A stretch of 9,943 bases of DNA from Bacteroidota bacterium (GTDB lineage Bacteria; Bacteroidota; Ignavibacteria; Ignavibacteriales; Melioribacteraceae). The translations under genes and the position numbers were made by a program. How positions within the stretch are numbered: position 1 is the first letter of the stretch; each line of letters opens with the position of its first letter. Location: assembly GCA_023453125.1 (NCBI GenBank), contig JAEXUB010000109.1, forward strand, positions 1 through 9,943. The letters run 5' to 3'. The notes beneath the pieces are model-generated. The model saw only the letters and a list, made by a program, of their open reading frames with translations. It was not told the origin of the DNA and did not search any database. Positions 1-6,504 of the stretch are shown piece after piece.

Positions 1-128
1 GTGCAGAACGAATATACTTTTTTAAGCAAACGAATAGTGGCGCTAACAAACCAGGCAATGAATAAGAAGATTATTGTACCGCCTATTGTACAGAAGAGGA
101 GTAGGAAAGTTGTCCCTAGAAAATTCAT
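1..128 (-). CDS. small membrane protein, N-terminal part, runs off the window
   Basis: An open frame starts at an ATG at 128 that overlaps the gemA stop (ATGA arrangement) and stays open for 42 codons to the window edge. A GGAG sequence sits 8 bases before the ATG, inside the last codons of gemA, so translation is probably coupled. The visible protein begins MNFLGTTFLLLFCTIGG and is almost wholly hydrophobic up to about residue 33. A basic stretch (IRLLKKVY) follows. This pattern fits one N-terminal membrane segment or an uncleaved signal anchor. Small membrane proteins (holin-like or of unknown role) occur after gemA in some Mu-like phages, but no family can be named from 42 residues. The frame on the opposite strand over the same bases has no ribosome binding site in view and looks like a shadow. 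Confidence 0.6.
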   Translation of the reverse strand, partial: MNFLGTTFLLLFCTIGGTIIFLFIAWFVSATIRLLKKVYSFC

Positions 129-553
129 TTCAAACTCTCCATTGCTTTTAAAACCTTTGGTACGTCAGCCGCCTTTACGAAGGTTAAATGAGAAACACCG
201 ACAATACGACGTATAAATGAGTTCATTGCTTCTGTGGATTTTTCCCTGGAGTGGAACATCCATACTGCCTCTATTTTTCTCATTTGTCCGGGAGTGGCAA
301 AGCCTCCCTGCCGGTTCTCGTATTCTTCATACTTAAGCCTTCCGGTTTTGAATCCGAGGCGCTTAAAAATGTGGATTAAAGCTTCACATTGATCATAAGA
401 AAGCTCTTTGCTGCTTGTTGCCTTTGAACCATTTGCCAAAACAAACCCGGAAAGTATCTGGCGATAATTCTCATCAGATATTCCGAGTTGGTTTTTGGCA
501 ACATGAATTAAACTTATTTGCCTCTTGGTATTATATTTCTCCCAAGCTGCCAT
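125..553 (-). CDS. gemA: GemA / Mu gp16-like regulatory protein
   Basis: This 142-residue protein matches the GemA (Mu gp16, DUF1018) family in length and layout. An N-terminal helix-rich segment, ISLIHVAKNQLGISDENY at residues 13-30, is the family hallmark. The central ELSYDQCEALIHIFKRLGF (about 50-68) follows it, and the C-terminal half opens with ATPGQMRKIEAVW (86-98), like the TPxQ...KI..LW segment of relatives. In Mu, GemA is an early protein reported to change host gene expression and DNA supercoiling; its exact biochemical role is not settled. The ATG at 553 shares one base with the stop of gam (TAATG), and an AAGGA lies 8 bases upstream. The gene is therefore coupled to gam in the early operon. 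The family call rests on recognised motifs, not on an alignment. Confidence 0.85.
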   Translation of the reverse strand: MAAWEKYNTKRQISLIHVAKNQLGISDENYRQILSGFVLANGSKATSSKELSYDQCEALIHIFKRLGFKTGRLKYEEYENRQGGFATPGQMRKIEAVWMFHSREKSTEAMNSFIRRIVGVSHLTFVKAADVPKVLKAMESLK

Positions 554-1092
554 TATCTGGTTCCTTCAAGTTTAATTTTATCATAGTCAATGTCGAGGAA
601 GAACTTCTCAGCTTTAACTACTTTACATCCGATCGCCGTGATTTTCTCATCATCCAGCAATCCCTTTTCATAGTCCAGGAGAAGTTGTGATTTATTAAGC
701 TCAGTCTGTACTTTCAGGTATTTCATTCCAAAAATATTCTGAACCTTTTCCAACACTCTGTCCCAGGTGAAGGTTTTTGCATTCTTGATTTTCAAAGAAG
801 CCTTCCCGGTACGGAATCCGATTTTTCCAAATGTTAATTCGCGACTTCTATTTAGGTTAAAATCCTTCTTTTTCAAATTGCAGAATTCCTGAATCTGCTT
901 TTCCAGTAGATCAGCCTTATCACGCAGGATTTTTATCTCCGGTTCAAAGTTCGTTTTTGTAGCCAGGATGAGTTTATTCATCTCATTTTCTTTTGAATCG
1001 GCAGTTAACCGGATTGCTGCTATTTGTGCGATAAAATCATTGACTTCTTCGTAATTGGTAAGAGTGTAAAGTTTCTTTTCTTTAGCCGCCAT
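553..1092 (-). CDS. gam: Mu Gam-like host-nuclease inhibitor
   Basis: The protein is about 179 residues and fits the Mu Gam family. That family binds double-stranded DNA ends as a Ku-like dimer and shields them from host exonucleases such as RecBCD. The layout agrees: a helical N-terminal half with a long coiled coil (ILATKTNFEPEIKILRDK and onward) is followed by a basic strand-rich section (LTFGKIGFRTGKASLKI), a typical Gam signature. The C-terminal part (EKVQNIFGMKYLKVQTELNK) is also Gam-like. I chose the ATG at 1092 (MAAKEKK) because GGAG lies 6 bases upstream. The frame extends to an ATG at 1134 and another at 1104, but these overlap the upstream gene further and have poorer ribosome binding sites. 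With this start the gene overlaps its upstream neighbour by 11 bases. The cooperating gene gemA follows directly. Confidence 0.85.
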   Translation of the reverse strand: MAAKEKKLYTLTNYEEVNDFIAQIAAIRLTADSKENEMNKLILATKTNFEPEIKILRDKADLLEKQIQEFCNLKKKDFNLNRSRELTFGKIGFRTGKASLKIKNAKTFTWDRVLEKVQNIFGMKYLKVQTELNKSQLLLDYEKGLLDDEKITAIGCKVVKAEKFFLDIDYDKIKLEGTR

Positions 1093-1393
1093 TTGTAACT
1101 CCATTGTTAAGGGTTGCTCCGTCGAAAAGGTCACCGCTGCTTATAGGCTGACCAGTAGCCCGGAGAATTACATCATTCATTGACTGAAGGAATTTCTCAT
1201 CAGATTTATTCTGATTCTGCAAAGTTTTAATTTGCTCCTCAATCCTTTTTGACTCTTCAACCAAAGGCTGAAGGTGAGAGCGTTTTTCCTCGAGGGATTC
1301 AATTTGTTTTTTCCTCTCATAGTAGTCACGCTGATATGACCTCAAGAATGTGAGGCCGCTATTTAGCGTTTGCTCAAATTCGCTTTGTTGCAT
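1082..1393 (-). CDS. small coiled-coil early phage protein, unknown function
   Basis: This 103-residue protein has no family I recognise. Residues about 15-72 are strongly charged and helical with heptad-like spacing (RKKQIESLEEKRSHLQPLVE, then KRIEEQIKTLQNQNK), which predicts a long coiled coil. The tail after residue 78 is glycine-rich and probably disordered. A very good ribosome binding site (AAAGGAGG, 9 bases before the ATG) supports the start. The gene lies between a winged-helix protein and gam, and its end overlaps the gam start by 11 bases. This implies co-expression and possibly a partnership with Gam, which is itself a coiled-coil dimer. The partnership is inference only. Confidence 0.7.
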   Translation of the reverse strand: MQQSEFEQTLNSGLTFLRSYQRDYYERKKQIESLEEKRSHLQPLVEESKRIEEQIKTLQNQNKSDEKFLQSMNDVILRATGQPISSGDLFDGATLNNGVTNGG

Positions 1394-1408
1394 TTGTCGG
1401 TTCCTCCT

Positions 1409-1837
1409 TTATTCTAATGTGAGTTGAAATAAATTTTTATAATCAATTGACCATACAGTGTTCGGCCTCCCGGAAGGGCCTATTATCTCCTGCCCCGGAT
1501 AAGATTTTACCAGGTACCAGGGAGCTTTAGTAAAGTAGTTACGCCGGGCCGATACTATATGAAGCGGCCATTTTTCCGGGTCAGAGAAATATTCCTTAAC
1601 CTGGTGATCTGTAGCCTTGCCGCCAAGGATTATTAACGCATTCAAATACAGGAATGAATCTTCGGCAAATTTCTCTTTCAGCTTATTGTAAATATCGGCC
1701 TTGAGACCGGTCCCGCTCCAGAGCCAGTTTGGATGCTGTATGGTTGGTACATCTTGTGGCTGATTAAATAAGGGGAGGTCAGCTGTAATGCCGAAGCGTT
1801 GAATCCTTTCTATTTTATCTGCGTTAACTCTATACAT
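1409..1837 (-). CDS. winged-helix domain early phage protein
   Basis: The 142-residue product has a C-terminal half that reads like a winged helix. A first helix (FLYLNALIILGGKATDHQVK, about residues 62-81) is followed by a recognition-helix-like segment (HIVSARRNYFTKAPWYL) and a wing (GPSGRPNTVWSID near 122-134). The pattern 'ALxxLGGKATDxxVxE...VSxRRNxF...GRPNxVWxI' is common in phage proteins that test DNA through a winged helix. Known relatives are mostly unassigned. The ATG at 1837 is preferred: it follows the upstream stop by 10 bases and has AAGAGG about 7 bases before it. A longer frame starts at 1933 but would overlap the upstream gene by 86 bases, and its extra residues are lysine-rich readthrough of that gene. 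A DNA-binding or replication-accessory role in the early operon is plausible. Confidence 0.65.
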   Translation of the reverse strand: MYRVNADKIERIQRFGITADLPLFNQPQDVPTIQHPNWLWSGTGLKADIYNKLKEKFAEDSFLYLNALIILGGKATDHQVKEYFSDPEKWPLHIVSARRNYFTKAPWYLVKSYPGQEIIGPSGRPNTVWSIDYKNLFQLTLE

Positions 1838-1847
1838 AAATAACCTC

Positions 1848-2258
1848 TTAAACAGCTTCCTTTTCTTTCTCTTTTTTTGCTCTGGCTTCCAGGCGCCGGA
1901 ATAACATTTTTGTATCGAGAAATTTGACTGCAAGCTTATTATACTCTGTTTGATTTGTAAGCTTATTTTTTTCAGCTTCCTGCTCTAAGCTATGAGCATA
2001 GGCCTCAAGCGCTGCAAGCTCAGATAGCTCAGGGAATTTTGAGCAGGCTTCGGCTAGTAAAATTTTGTCCTTTGCCATTGGATCTTCCTTTTTAATTATT
2101 TTTTGAAATTCGATGTCGTCAAAAGTTCTCTGCAGTATATCATCCCAGTTTACGGCAAAAAATGAAATGGTAGAGGAGGCTATTGAGAGCATAACATCCT
2201 CACCGTATTTTTTCTTTATTGCCGCCAGGTCACGTGCTATTGTATATGCGTTGGGCAC
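1848..2258 (-). CDS. helical early phage protein, unknown function; GTG start preferred
   Basis: I do not recognise this protein. It is about 136 residues from the GTG at 2258, or 152 residues from an ATG at 2306. I prefer the GTG because GAGG lies 5 bases before it and the start follows the upstream stop (TAA, then AA, then GTG) by 2 bases. The ATG would overlap the upstream gene by 46 bases and lacks a good ribosome binding site. The product is mostly helical: PNAYTIARDLAAIKKKYGED opens it, an acidic middle (DDIEFQKIIKKEDP) follows, and the C-terminus is a long charged helix ending in a lysine/glutamate-rich tail (RAKKEKEKEAV). It sits in the block of small early genes between B and gam, a region that in Mu holds poorly characterised semi-essential early genes. 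Confidence 0.6.
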   Translation of the reverse strand: MPNAYTIARDLAAIKKKYGEDVMLSIASSTISFFAVNWDDILQRTFDDIEFQKIIKKEDPMAKDKILLAEACSKFPELSELAALEAYAHSLEQEAEKNKLTNQTEYNKLAVKFLDTKMLFRRLEARAKKEKEKEAV

Positions 2259-2260
2259 TT

Positions 2261-2572
2261 TTACCTCGTTATTTGGTCTGATAATTGTTTGCTGGCTACT
2301 TTCCATTCCAGTTCTTTCTGCATAATTGAAAGTGCTCTTTCCTCCGCAACAAGAATTACATCAATAAAACTCATTGCAAAGGATGCATATTCTAAGAGCT
2401 GCTCAGGATGTTGCTCAAAATACTCAGTTGCCTCTGCGACGGCCTTTTCTCCAAAAGTGCCTAATGCTTTTTTGGCTACATTATTTGAATAATGATTTAT
2501 GATTGCAGAGACCGGAATATCATATACCTGCCCATTGGAAAAGGTTACGGTTAAAATTTTATTCTGTATCAT
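2261..2572 (-). CDS. small early phage protein, unknown function
   Basis: This 103-residue protein has no recognised family. The first 20 residues look like beta strands (ILTVTFSNGQVYDIPVSAI). The remainder is helical and acidic, with KALGTFGEKAVAEATEYFEQ in the middle and a charged helix (ERALSIMQKELEWKVASKQL) near the end. The ATG at 2572 has GGGAG 7 bases upstream, and it overlaps the upstream gene by 14 bases. The gene's own last codon and stop form part of the ribosome binding site (GAGG) for the next gene, so the three are very likely co-translated. Confidence 0.65.
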   Translation of the reverse strand: MIQNKILTVTFSNGQVYDIPVSAIINHYSNNVAKKALGTFGEKAVAEATEYFEQHPEQLLEYASFAMSFIDVILVAEERALSIMQKELEWKVASKQLSDQITR

Positions 2573-2876
2573 CTTTTGTCTCCCTAATTTTTCTTTCTCT
2601 CATTTTCACCTTGTTATCCAGGGTGAGAATGGTTATTAGAATTTTGTTTTTAATGACTATTCTGGCCTTAAACGCAGCGCTTTCCATGAGGATTCCGTCC
2701 TGGTTATCCGAAACGTAGCGGGCATCGTTTAATATCGTTTTAATGGCCTCTCTGGCGGCAATTAAACGTGCTTTTTTATCCATGATGGATTCCAGATTCG
2801 GATTAAATCTTTGAATATATCGCTGGCAAATATGGTCAGTGATAATTATGTCCGAATAGCCTTTAATTGTTGACAT
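2559..2876 (-). CDS. small basic phage protein with HxxxR-type N-terminus, unknown function
   Basis: The 105-residue product has an N-terminal segment ITDHICQRYIQRFNP (residues about 12-26). The middle is helical (AREAIKTILNDARYV), and two or three beta strands follow (GILMESAAF, ARIVIKNKILITILTLDN). A histidine plus arginines in the first helix followed by 'I/V-x-T-V/I-L' strands recalls a widespread kind of small phage protein (H..(E)R...R, ..A...L..A..., ..G........vvvk...vITVL) whose function I cannot name. Some small basic proteins of this shape are RNases or toxins, but I see no proof. The ATG at 2876 has AAGG 6 bases upstream and overlaps the end of the previous frame by 14 bases. Confidence 0.6.
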   Translation of the reverse strand: MSTIKGYSDIIITDHICQRYIQRFNPNLESIMDKKARLIAAREAIKTILNDARYVSDNQDGILMESAAFKARIVIKNKILITILTLDNKVKMRERKIRETKDDTE

Positions 2877-3057
2877 TACAAGCCTTAATTACTTTTACAC
2901 TTTGTAATTGGCGCTTATACGGTATTCTTCCAATAAGGAAATGGCAGCCGTTCCACTTCGCAGTGAAACGGTTGCCGAATAATGGGTCTTTCTGCCCATT
3001 GCCAAGTTTCGATGAGGAAATTCGTATTAAATAGTATTTGTTCTTATTCAATCTCAT
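2863..3057 (-). CDS. possible 64-residue protein directly after the MuB gene (doubtful)
   Basis: The frame begins at an ATG 2 bases after the stop of the MuB-like gene and ends 14 bases inside the next gene, so its position fits a coupled operon gene. The ATG has no Shine-Dalgarno sequence, so it would depend on reinitiation by ribosomes finishing the MuB gene. The product (MRLNKNKYYLIRISSSKLGN at the start, basic overall) matches nothing I know. Two hairpins lie inside it at 2943-2976 and 2981-3000. The stretch may therefore be an RNA element or a dispersed repeat rather than a gene. I keep it as a low-confidence gene because the frame fills the gap between two real genes. Confidence 0.35.
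   Translation of the reverse strand: MRLNKNKYYLIRISSSKLGNGQKDPLFGNRFTAKWNGCHFLIGRIPYKRQLQSVKVIKACNVNN
2943..2976 (-). repeat. 15-bp inverted repeat with GCGA tetraloop
   Basis: Bases 2943-2957 and 2962-2976 pair as a 15-bp stem around a 4-base loop. Read on the transcribed minus strand the loop is GCGA, a GNRA-type tetraloop. One position is a G-T wobble and one is a mismatch, so the stem is near perfect and GC-richer than its surroundings. A second, smaller hairpin (AATGGG at 2981-2986 with CCCATT at 2995-3000) lies 4 bases away. No T-run follows on the minus strand, so it is not a standard terminator. It could pause or protect the early mRNA between B and the downstream small genes, or it could be a dispersed palindromic element. 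Confidence 0.5.
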
Positions 3058-3059
3058 GG

Positions 3060-4013
3060 CTATGTCATTAATGATGAAGCTGCGTCGTCAATTAATTCGT
3101 CGCATAATTCTAATTTGGAATCTTCGATTGATTTGCGAACAATTGATATTAGGTGCTGCAGATAACGGCCATTATGTTTAGAAAGTGAAAGGAATGTTTG
3201 AGTGAATTTAATGGCCTCTGGATAATTGATGAGAAGTATAGCCTTAACATCCTGGAACTCTAAGGTAGTAATCTCTTTTTGGAAGCCAACACGGGAGAAT
3301 AGCTGTTGAAGTTCTTTCCTTTGTCCTCTTAACCTATCTAGAAGTTTTGATGTCCCGCAGATAAGCATTCCAATTTTGGTGAAATCTTGAATTCTTCTTA
3401 TTATTTCAAGGCAAGGGACAGTTAGATTTTCGCCTTCGTCAATAATCAGTATTCTATTTGTGTCCTGTAATTTTGAAATTATTGACCTAAAGAGGACATC
3501 TCTGGGCTGATTGAACTCTAAATCTCTTCTGAAATATGTTGTTGGTATTTTTAACTCCTCAGCCAGGTCCTTTAGCAAACTTTTTTGAGTTACTAAAGGG
3601 GTTACTTCAATTAGTATTGCAGTTGGATTCCTTCTCTTGAATTCCTTGCAGGCAATAGTTTTACCACAGCCCGGTACACCAGTTACTACACCAATAGTTC
3701 TTGCAAGTTGAGAATAATGGGCAATCTTAAAAATATTTTCAGCTGCTGTTGTCATTGCGAATTTTAATACACCTTTGCTCCCATAAGAATCAGCATTGGA
3801 TATTGCCGACTTTATGTAAGTATGGATTTTTGCAGCGATTTCTGGAAGCGTGGATTCAGTAGGATAAGTACCGTTTAAGAATTGGTTGATTGTAGTACTG
3901 CTATAGCCAATATTTTTCCCGACTGTAACCTGCGATATTTTGGGATTTTCTTTGAGGAAGTTTCTTAATAAATCACGGATTTCTTGAATTTGCTCATTGG
4001 TTAAATTTGACAT
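3060..4013 (-). CDS. muB: MuB-like AAA+ ATPase, target-DNA capture and transposase activator
   Basis: This 317-residue protein has the MuB architecture. An N-terminal lambda-repressor-like HTH (ISQVTVGKNIGYSSTTINQF, about residues 26-45) is followed by an AAA+ core. Walker A is GVPGCGKT at 112-119, Walker B is ILIIDE at 188-193, a sensor-1-like strand is MLICGTSKLL at 216-225, and R241 (FSRVGF) is a candidate arginine finger. MuB family proteins polymerise on DNA with ATP, deliver target DNA to the transpososome and stimulate the transposase; this also underlies target immunity. At 317 residues it matches the Mu protein (312). The ATG at 4013 has GGAGG 11 bases upstream, a slightly long spacing. 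It is separated from the transposase gene by one extra gene, unlike Mu where A and B are adjacent. TniB/ExeA-type ATPases share the fold, but the HTH and the neighbours favour MuB. Confidence 0.9.
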   Translation of the reverse strand: MSNLTNEQIQEIRDLLRNFLKENPKISQVTVGKNIGYSSTTINQFLNGTYPTESTLPEIAAKIHTYIKSAISNADSYGSKGVLKFAMTTAAENIFKIAHYSQLARTIGVVTGVPGCGKTIACKEFKRRNPTAILIEVTPLVTQKSLLKDLAEELKIPTTYFRRDLEFNQPRDVLFRSIISKLQDTNRILIIDEGENLTVPCLEIIRRIQDFTKIGMLICGTSKLLDRLRGQRKELQQLFSRVGFQKEITTLEFQDVKAILLINYPEAIKFTQTFLSLSKHNGRYLQHLISIVRKSIEDSKLELCDELIDDAASSLMT

Positions 4014-4052
4014 AATTTACTATGCCTCCATTCTTATTTTGTTGAGGTTTGC

Positions 4053-4093
4053 CCCTGGTTCCGTAACTGCTTGGCCGCGTGGCGGTTCCAGGG
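4053..4093. repeat. GC-rich hairpin in the gap before the MuB gene
   Basis: In the 91-base gap between the extra A-B gene and the MuB gene, CCCTGG (4053-4058) pairs with CCAGGG (4088-4093). Inside it, CCG (4061-4063) pairs with CGG (4083-4085) across a symmetric 2x2 internal loop, leaving a 19-base apical loop. This is one of the few GC-rich patches of the window. Read on the minus strand, no T-run follows. Read on the plus strand it is followed by a T-rich run (CTTTTATTTATTT), so it could end antisense transcripts. It could also act as a leader structure controlling MuB translation or as a pause site that lowers B expression relative to A. The function is not evident from the sequence. Confidence 0.45.
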
Positions 4094-4104
4094 CTTTTAT
4101 TTAT

Positions 4105-4533
4105 TTAAACTTTTTTCATTTTTGAATAATCGTATTCTATTATCATTGACGTTTGATATGTATGAAAATTTCTTATATTGACCATATTTGTATCTTTATT
4201 TAATAGGAGCAAAAGAGGTATTCTATTTCTTTTGAAATCCTCAAAGACTCTAGCAAATCCTATTTTAATCATATCAGCATTAGTTATTGCAATCATTTTA
4301 CCTGGGATTAAAATTGGCAGCATATTCCATGACATGTTTTTAATTTTTAGATAATAACTAATTCTATTGCGTAACATATCTGGAGTAAAGGCACCTTTAC
4401 CGTCGATTATTATATGGTTATCCTTTTGAATCCTGTCAATAAATTCCTTTTGGTCTTCAGAATCAAAATTATAAATTATTCCGACGGCGTTATTTCTGAT
4501 TATTCTTTCAACTATTTTAGGCGGAATCTTCAT
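4105..4533 (-). CDS. unrecognised protein between transposase and MuB; possible degenerate AAA-like fold
   Basis: This 142-residue protein does not match a family I know. Its predicted pattern alternates strands and helices like a Rossmann/AAA-type core. A strand with VGIIYNFD (17-24) is followed by a helix (DQKEFIDRIQ), strand HIIID (40-44), helix DMLRNRISYYLK, strand KMIAITNAD (79-87), helix GFARVFEDFKRN and strand PLLLLLN. It has no Walker A glycine-rich loop where one would be expected, so it cannot be a normal ATPase; 'degenerate or ATP-free adaptor' is only a guess. The ATG at 4533 lies 1 base after the transposase stop, and GGAG sits 6 bases upstream inside the last transposase codons. 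It is thus tightly coupled to the transposase. The position between A and B suggests a role with the transpososome, perhaps modulating MuB or target choice. Confidence 0.7.
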   Translation of the reverse strand: MKIPPKIVERIIRNNAVGIIYNFDSEDQKEFIDRIQKDNHIIIDGKGAFTPDMLRNRISYYLKIKNMSWNMLPILIPGKMIAITNADMIKIGFARVFEDFKRNRIPLLLLLNKDTNMVNIRNFHTYQTSMIIEYDYSKMKKV

Positions 4534-4534
4534 A

Positions 4535-6502
4535 TCACTCTCCGGAGACTTTAGATATTAAATCAATATTTTTAGCCGTTCCATTCTCAGGCATTTTCCA
4601 GGAATCTGTCAGACTTTTCCTCTTTCTTGCACTAGGCTGAGGACTAGCAATGCCTTCATTCAATTGAGAATCAGATTTGAGAGTAATAATATTATTCTCA
4701 AACTGTCTTTTTGCTGTTGGATATATCTCATCCTGAAGAAACTTCTTTGCATCTCCGACGACCAATTTTTTGAGTGAATTCTTTCTTTCTAATTGGTCAT
4801 GAAGTAATTTTACATCTTCCTCTGAACCTAATATGCCGGCGGCTGGATGTACTTTATCTATGCGACGTGCTTCACAAAGGAATTCTCCAGATTTATCGTA
4901 GACGAAGATGGACTCATTCTCAAGTATGTCAAAACGGACAAGTACTTCATCCAGTTTCCTTCCGAAAAGAGTTTCATGCCAGAAAGATGTGTTAAACATC
5001 CTAATGCCGTTTCTGTAGATTGTTTTGATTTCTTGCGACATCATTAAATGCATTAGTTCTTTTTTATCAACACCAGGACCTTTGCCTTTTTCAAATAAAT
5101 CGATGGGGCGCAGGCCTTTAAGATGTCCTTCTTGCTGCTTTCTTTCGGCATATACATCAAACCACCAGGCAATAGCTTGGTGTGCTTTGAAAATATCGAT
5201 TGAAGACCCACTCATAAATTTATTGTAAAGGTTATTATGAAGTTTTTCACCACGGTTCATTCTTGGTGGCTTTAACTCAATTGATGTCCCAGTGTAAGTT
5301 GGAATTAAGCGCTCGAGTTCCGAAAAGGTACTGAAAAATCTCTCAATTGTTTTCGATTGTGCATGGTAGGGGATTGCAGTAATAACTTTTGCGCCAATTC
5401 TTTCGAACAATCCTTTGATGCCTGAAGAATCAAAATCCATTCCATTAAAGAACTTAGAAGAAAAGGCTCTACCATTATCCAGATAAATTACTTTAGGAAA
5501 CTTGCCTAAACGTAAAATGGATCTTCGCAATGCAATCGAAATTGCAAATGTATTCTCAGTCGGAGAGATTTCCCATCCCAGTGGCATATTGCTTTTCATA
5601 TCCAAGAATAGCACTAACATCATACGCTTTGGCTTGCCAGTAAAAGGATTTATTATGTCAAAATTTAGAACATGACCATCAGCTACAATTATATCTCCCA
5701 CCTCGATTAGGGAAAAATCTCTTTCCAGATAGGGGAGTACCTTGTCATCCAATGCTTTCTCGCCTTCCCTATAGAAGACATAATCTGCATAATGCTCTTT
5801 TTTCCAAGATTCCAGAAACCTTCTGTACGTCGCCTCCGATCTAATATGAGGCAATCTCTTTGCTTCAAAAATGTCTAAGGCATACCTTATTACTTCACTG
5901 ATTAGAGGCTTATTTGGACTTAAGAATAATCTGATTAATATGGATGATTGCTCCGGTGTAACACCAGAGCTCTTTCTTGACTTGTATTGAGGAGCCAGCA
6001 CCCGATAATCTCTTTTATTGGAAAGGTAGATCTGTTTCCATCTCTCGACTGTTTTAAAATTCAAAGGCCCAGTAATATTGTGTAAATCCGGGAATGCAGC
6101 ATTGTTATATGCGTTAATAAATTTAGTCTTTGCTTCTAATGTTTTATAAGGAGAATTTTGAGTCAAAGCCAGATATTTACTTATAACATCAGCTCTTGCT
6201 AGTGCTATTTTGTTTTGTTTATCAGAAAGCTCATTCTCAAATTCTAATTCTTCTTTGTTGACCTTCAAAACATCAGAGCAAGTATTTACTTCGGAATTTC
6301 TTACAATGTTCTGCAATTGAATAGGTATTCCCGGATCGGAAATACTTACAAAACCCTCTCCTTTAATTTTTACATAAGAAGTATACTTCCCCCGTTTTGC
6401 ACGAGCTCGTATTCTTTCGTAGGCTTTATTAAAATTCAAAGGGTCTTCTAATCGGGCCAATTTTTGTAAGGAAATCAAGTTTTGAAGATTTTCCATTTCC
6501 AT
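4535..6502 (-). CDS. muA: MuA-like DDE transposase (phage integrase/transposase)
   Basis: The 655-residue protein is close to the Mu transposase in size (663) and layout. Residues 1-260 form the N-terminal DNA-binding region that should contact the phage ends (for example TVERWKQIYL and YRRFLESWKKEHY, helix-rich). The retroviral-integrase-like catalytic core holds the DDE triad: D275 in VADGH, D342 in YLDNGRAF and E387 in KTIERFF; Mu uses D269, D336 and E392. A beta-barrel domain follows around 505-552 (TLFGRKLDEVLVRFDILENE, the Mu-type C-terminal domain). The tail is basic (ARKRKSLTDSW), like the MuA region that contacts MuB and ClpX. It cuts the phage ends and joins them to target DNA for integration and replicative transposition. 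The start is the ATG at 6502, 2 bases after the upstream stop; the ATG at 6496 is an alternative. The ribosome binding site is weak, so coupling to the LuxR-type gene is likely. Confidence 0.93.
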   Translation of the reverse strand: MEMENLQNLISLQKLARLEDPLNFNKAYERIRARAKRGKYTSYVKIKGEGFVSISDPGIPIQLQNIVRNSEVNTCSDVLKVNKEELEFENELSDKQNKIALARADVISKYLALTQNSPYKTLEAKTKFINAYNNAAFPDLHNITGPLNFKTVERWKQIYLSNKRDYRVLAPQYKSRKSSGVTPEQSSILIRLFLSPNKPLISEVIRYALDIFEAKRLPHIRSEATYRRFLESWKKEHYADYVFYREGEKALDDKVLPYLERDFSLIEVGDIIVADGHVLNFDIINPFTGKPKRMMLVLFLDMKSNMPLGWEISPTENTFAISIALRRSILRLGKFPKVIYLDNGRAFSSKFFNGMDFDSSGIKGLFERIGAKVITAIPYHAQSKTIERFFSTFSELERLIPTYTGTSIELKPPRMNRGEKLHNNLYNKFMSGSSIDIFKAHQAIAWWFDVYAERKQQEGHLKGLRPIDLFEKGKGPGVDKKELMHLMMSQEIKTIYRNGIRMFNTSFWHETLFGRKLDEVLVRFDILENESIFVYDKSGEFLCEARRIDKVHPAAGILGSEEDVKLLHDQLERKNSLKKLVVGDAKKFLQDEIYPTAKRQFENNIITLKSDSQLNEGIASPQPSARKRKSLTDSWKMPENGTAKNIDLISKVSGE

Positions 6503-6504
6503 AA

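Noticed and set aside
1..216. Plus-strand frame of 71 codons opening at the window start
   Set aside because: It lies antisense to gemA and to the coupled membrane gene at 1-128, has a basic low-complexity product and no visible ribosome site.
415..690. Plus-strand frame of 91 codons
   Set aside because: Antisense across gam/gemA, with no ribosome binding site and no recognisable domain.
1838..1933. N-terminal extension of the winged-helix protein to an ATG at 1933
   Set aside because: It overlaps the upstream gene by 86 bases and only reads its lysine codons in another frame; the ATG at 1837 has a better ribosome site.
4774..5228. Three plus-strand frames of 66-73 codons inside the transposase gene
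   Set aside because: All are shadows of the conserved catalytic and C-terminal regions of the transposase.
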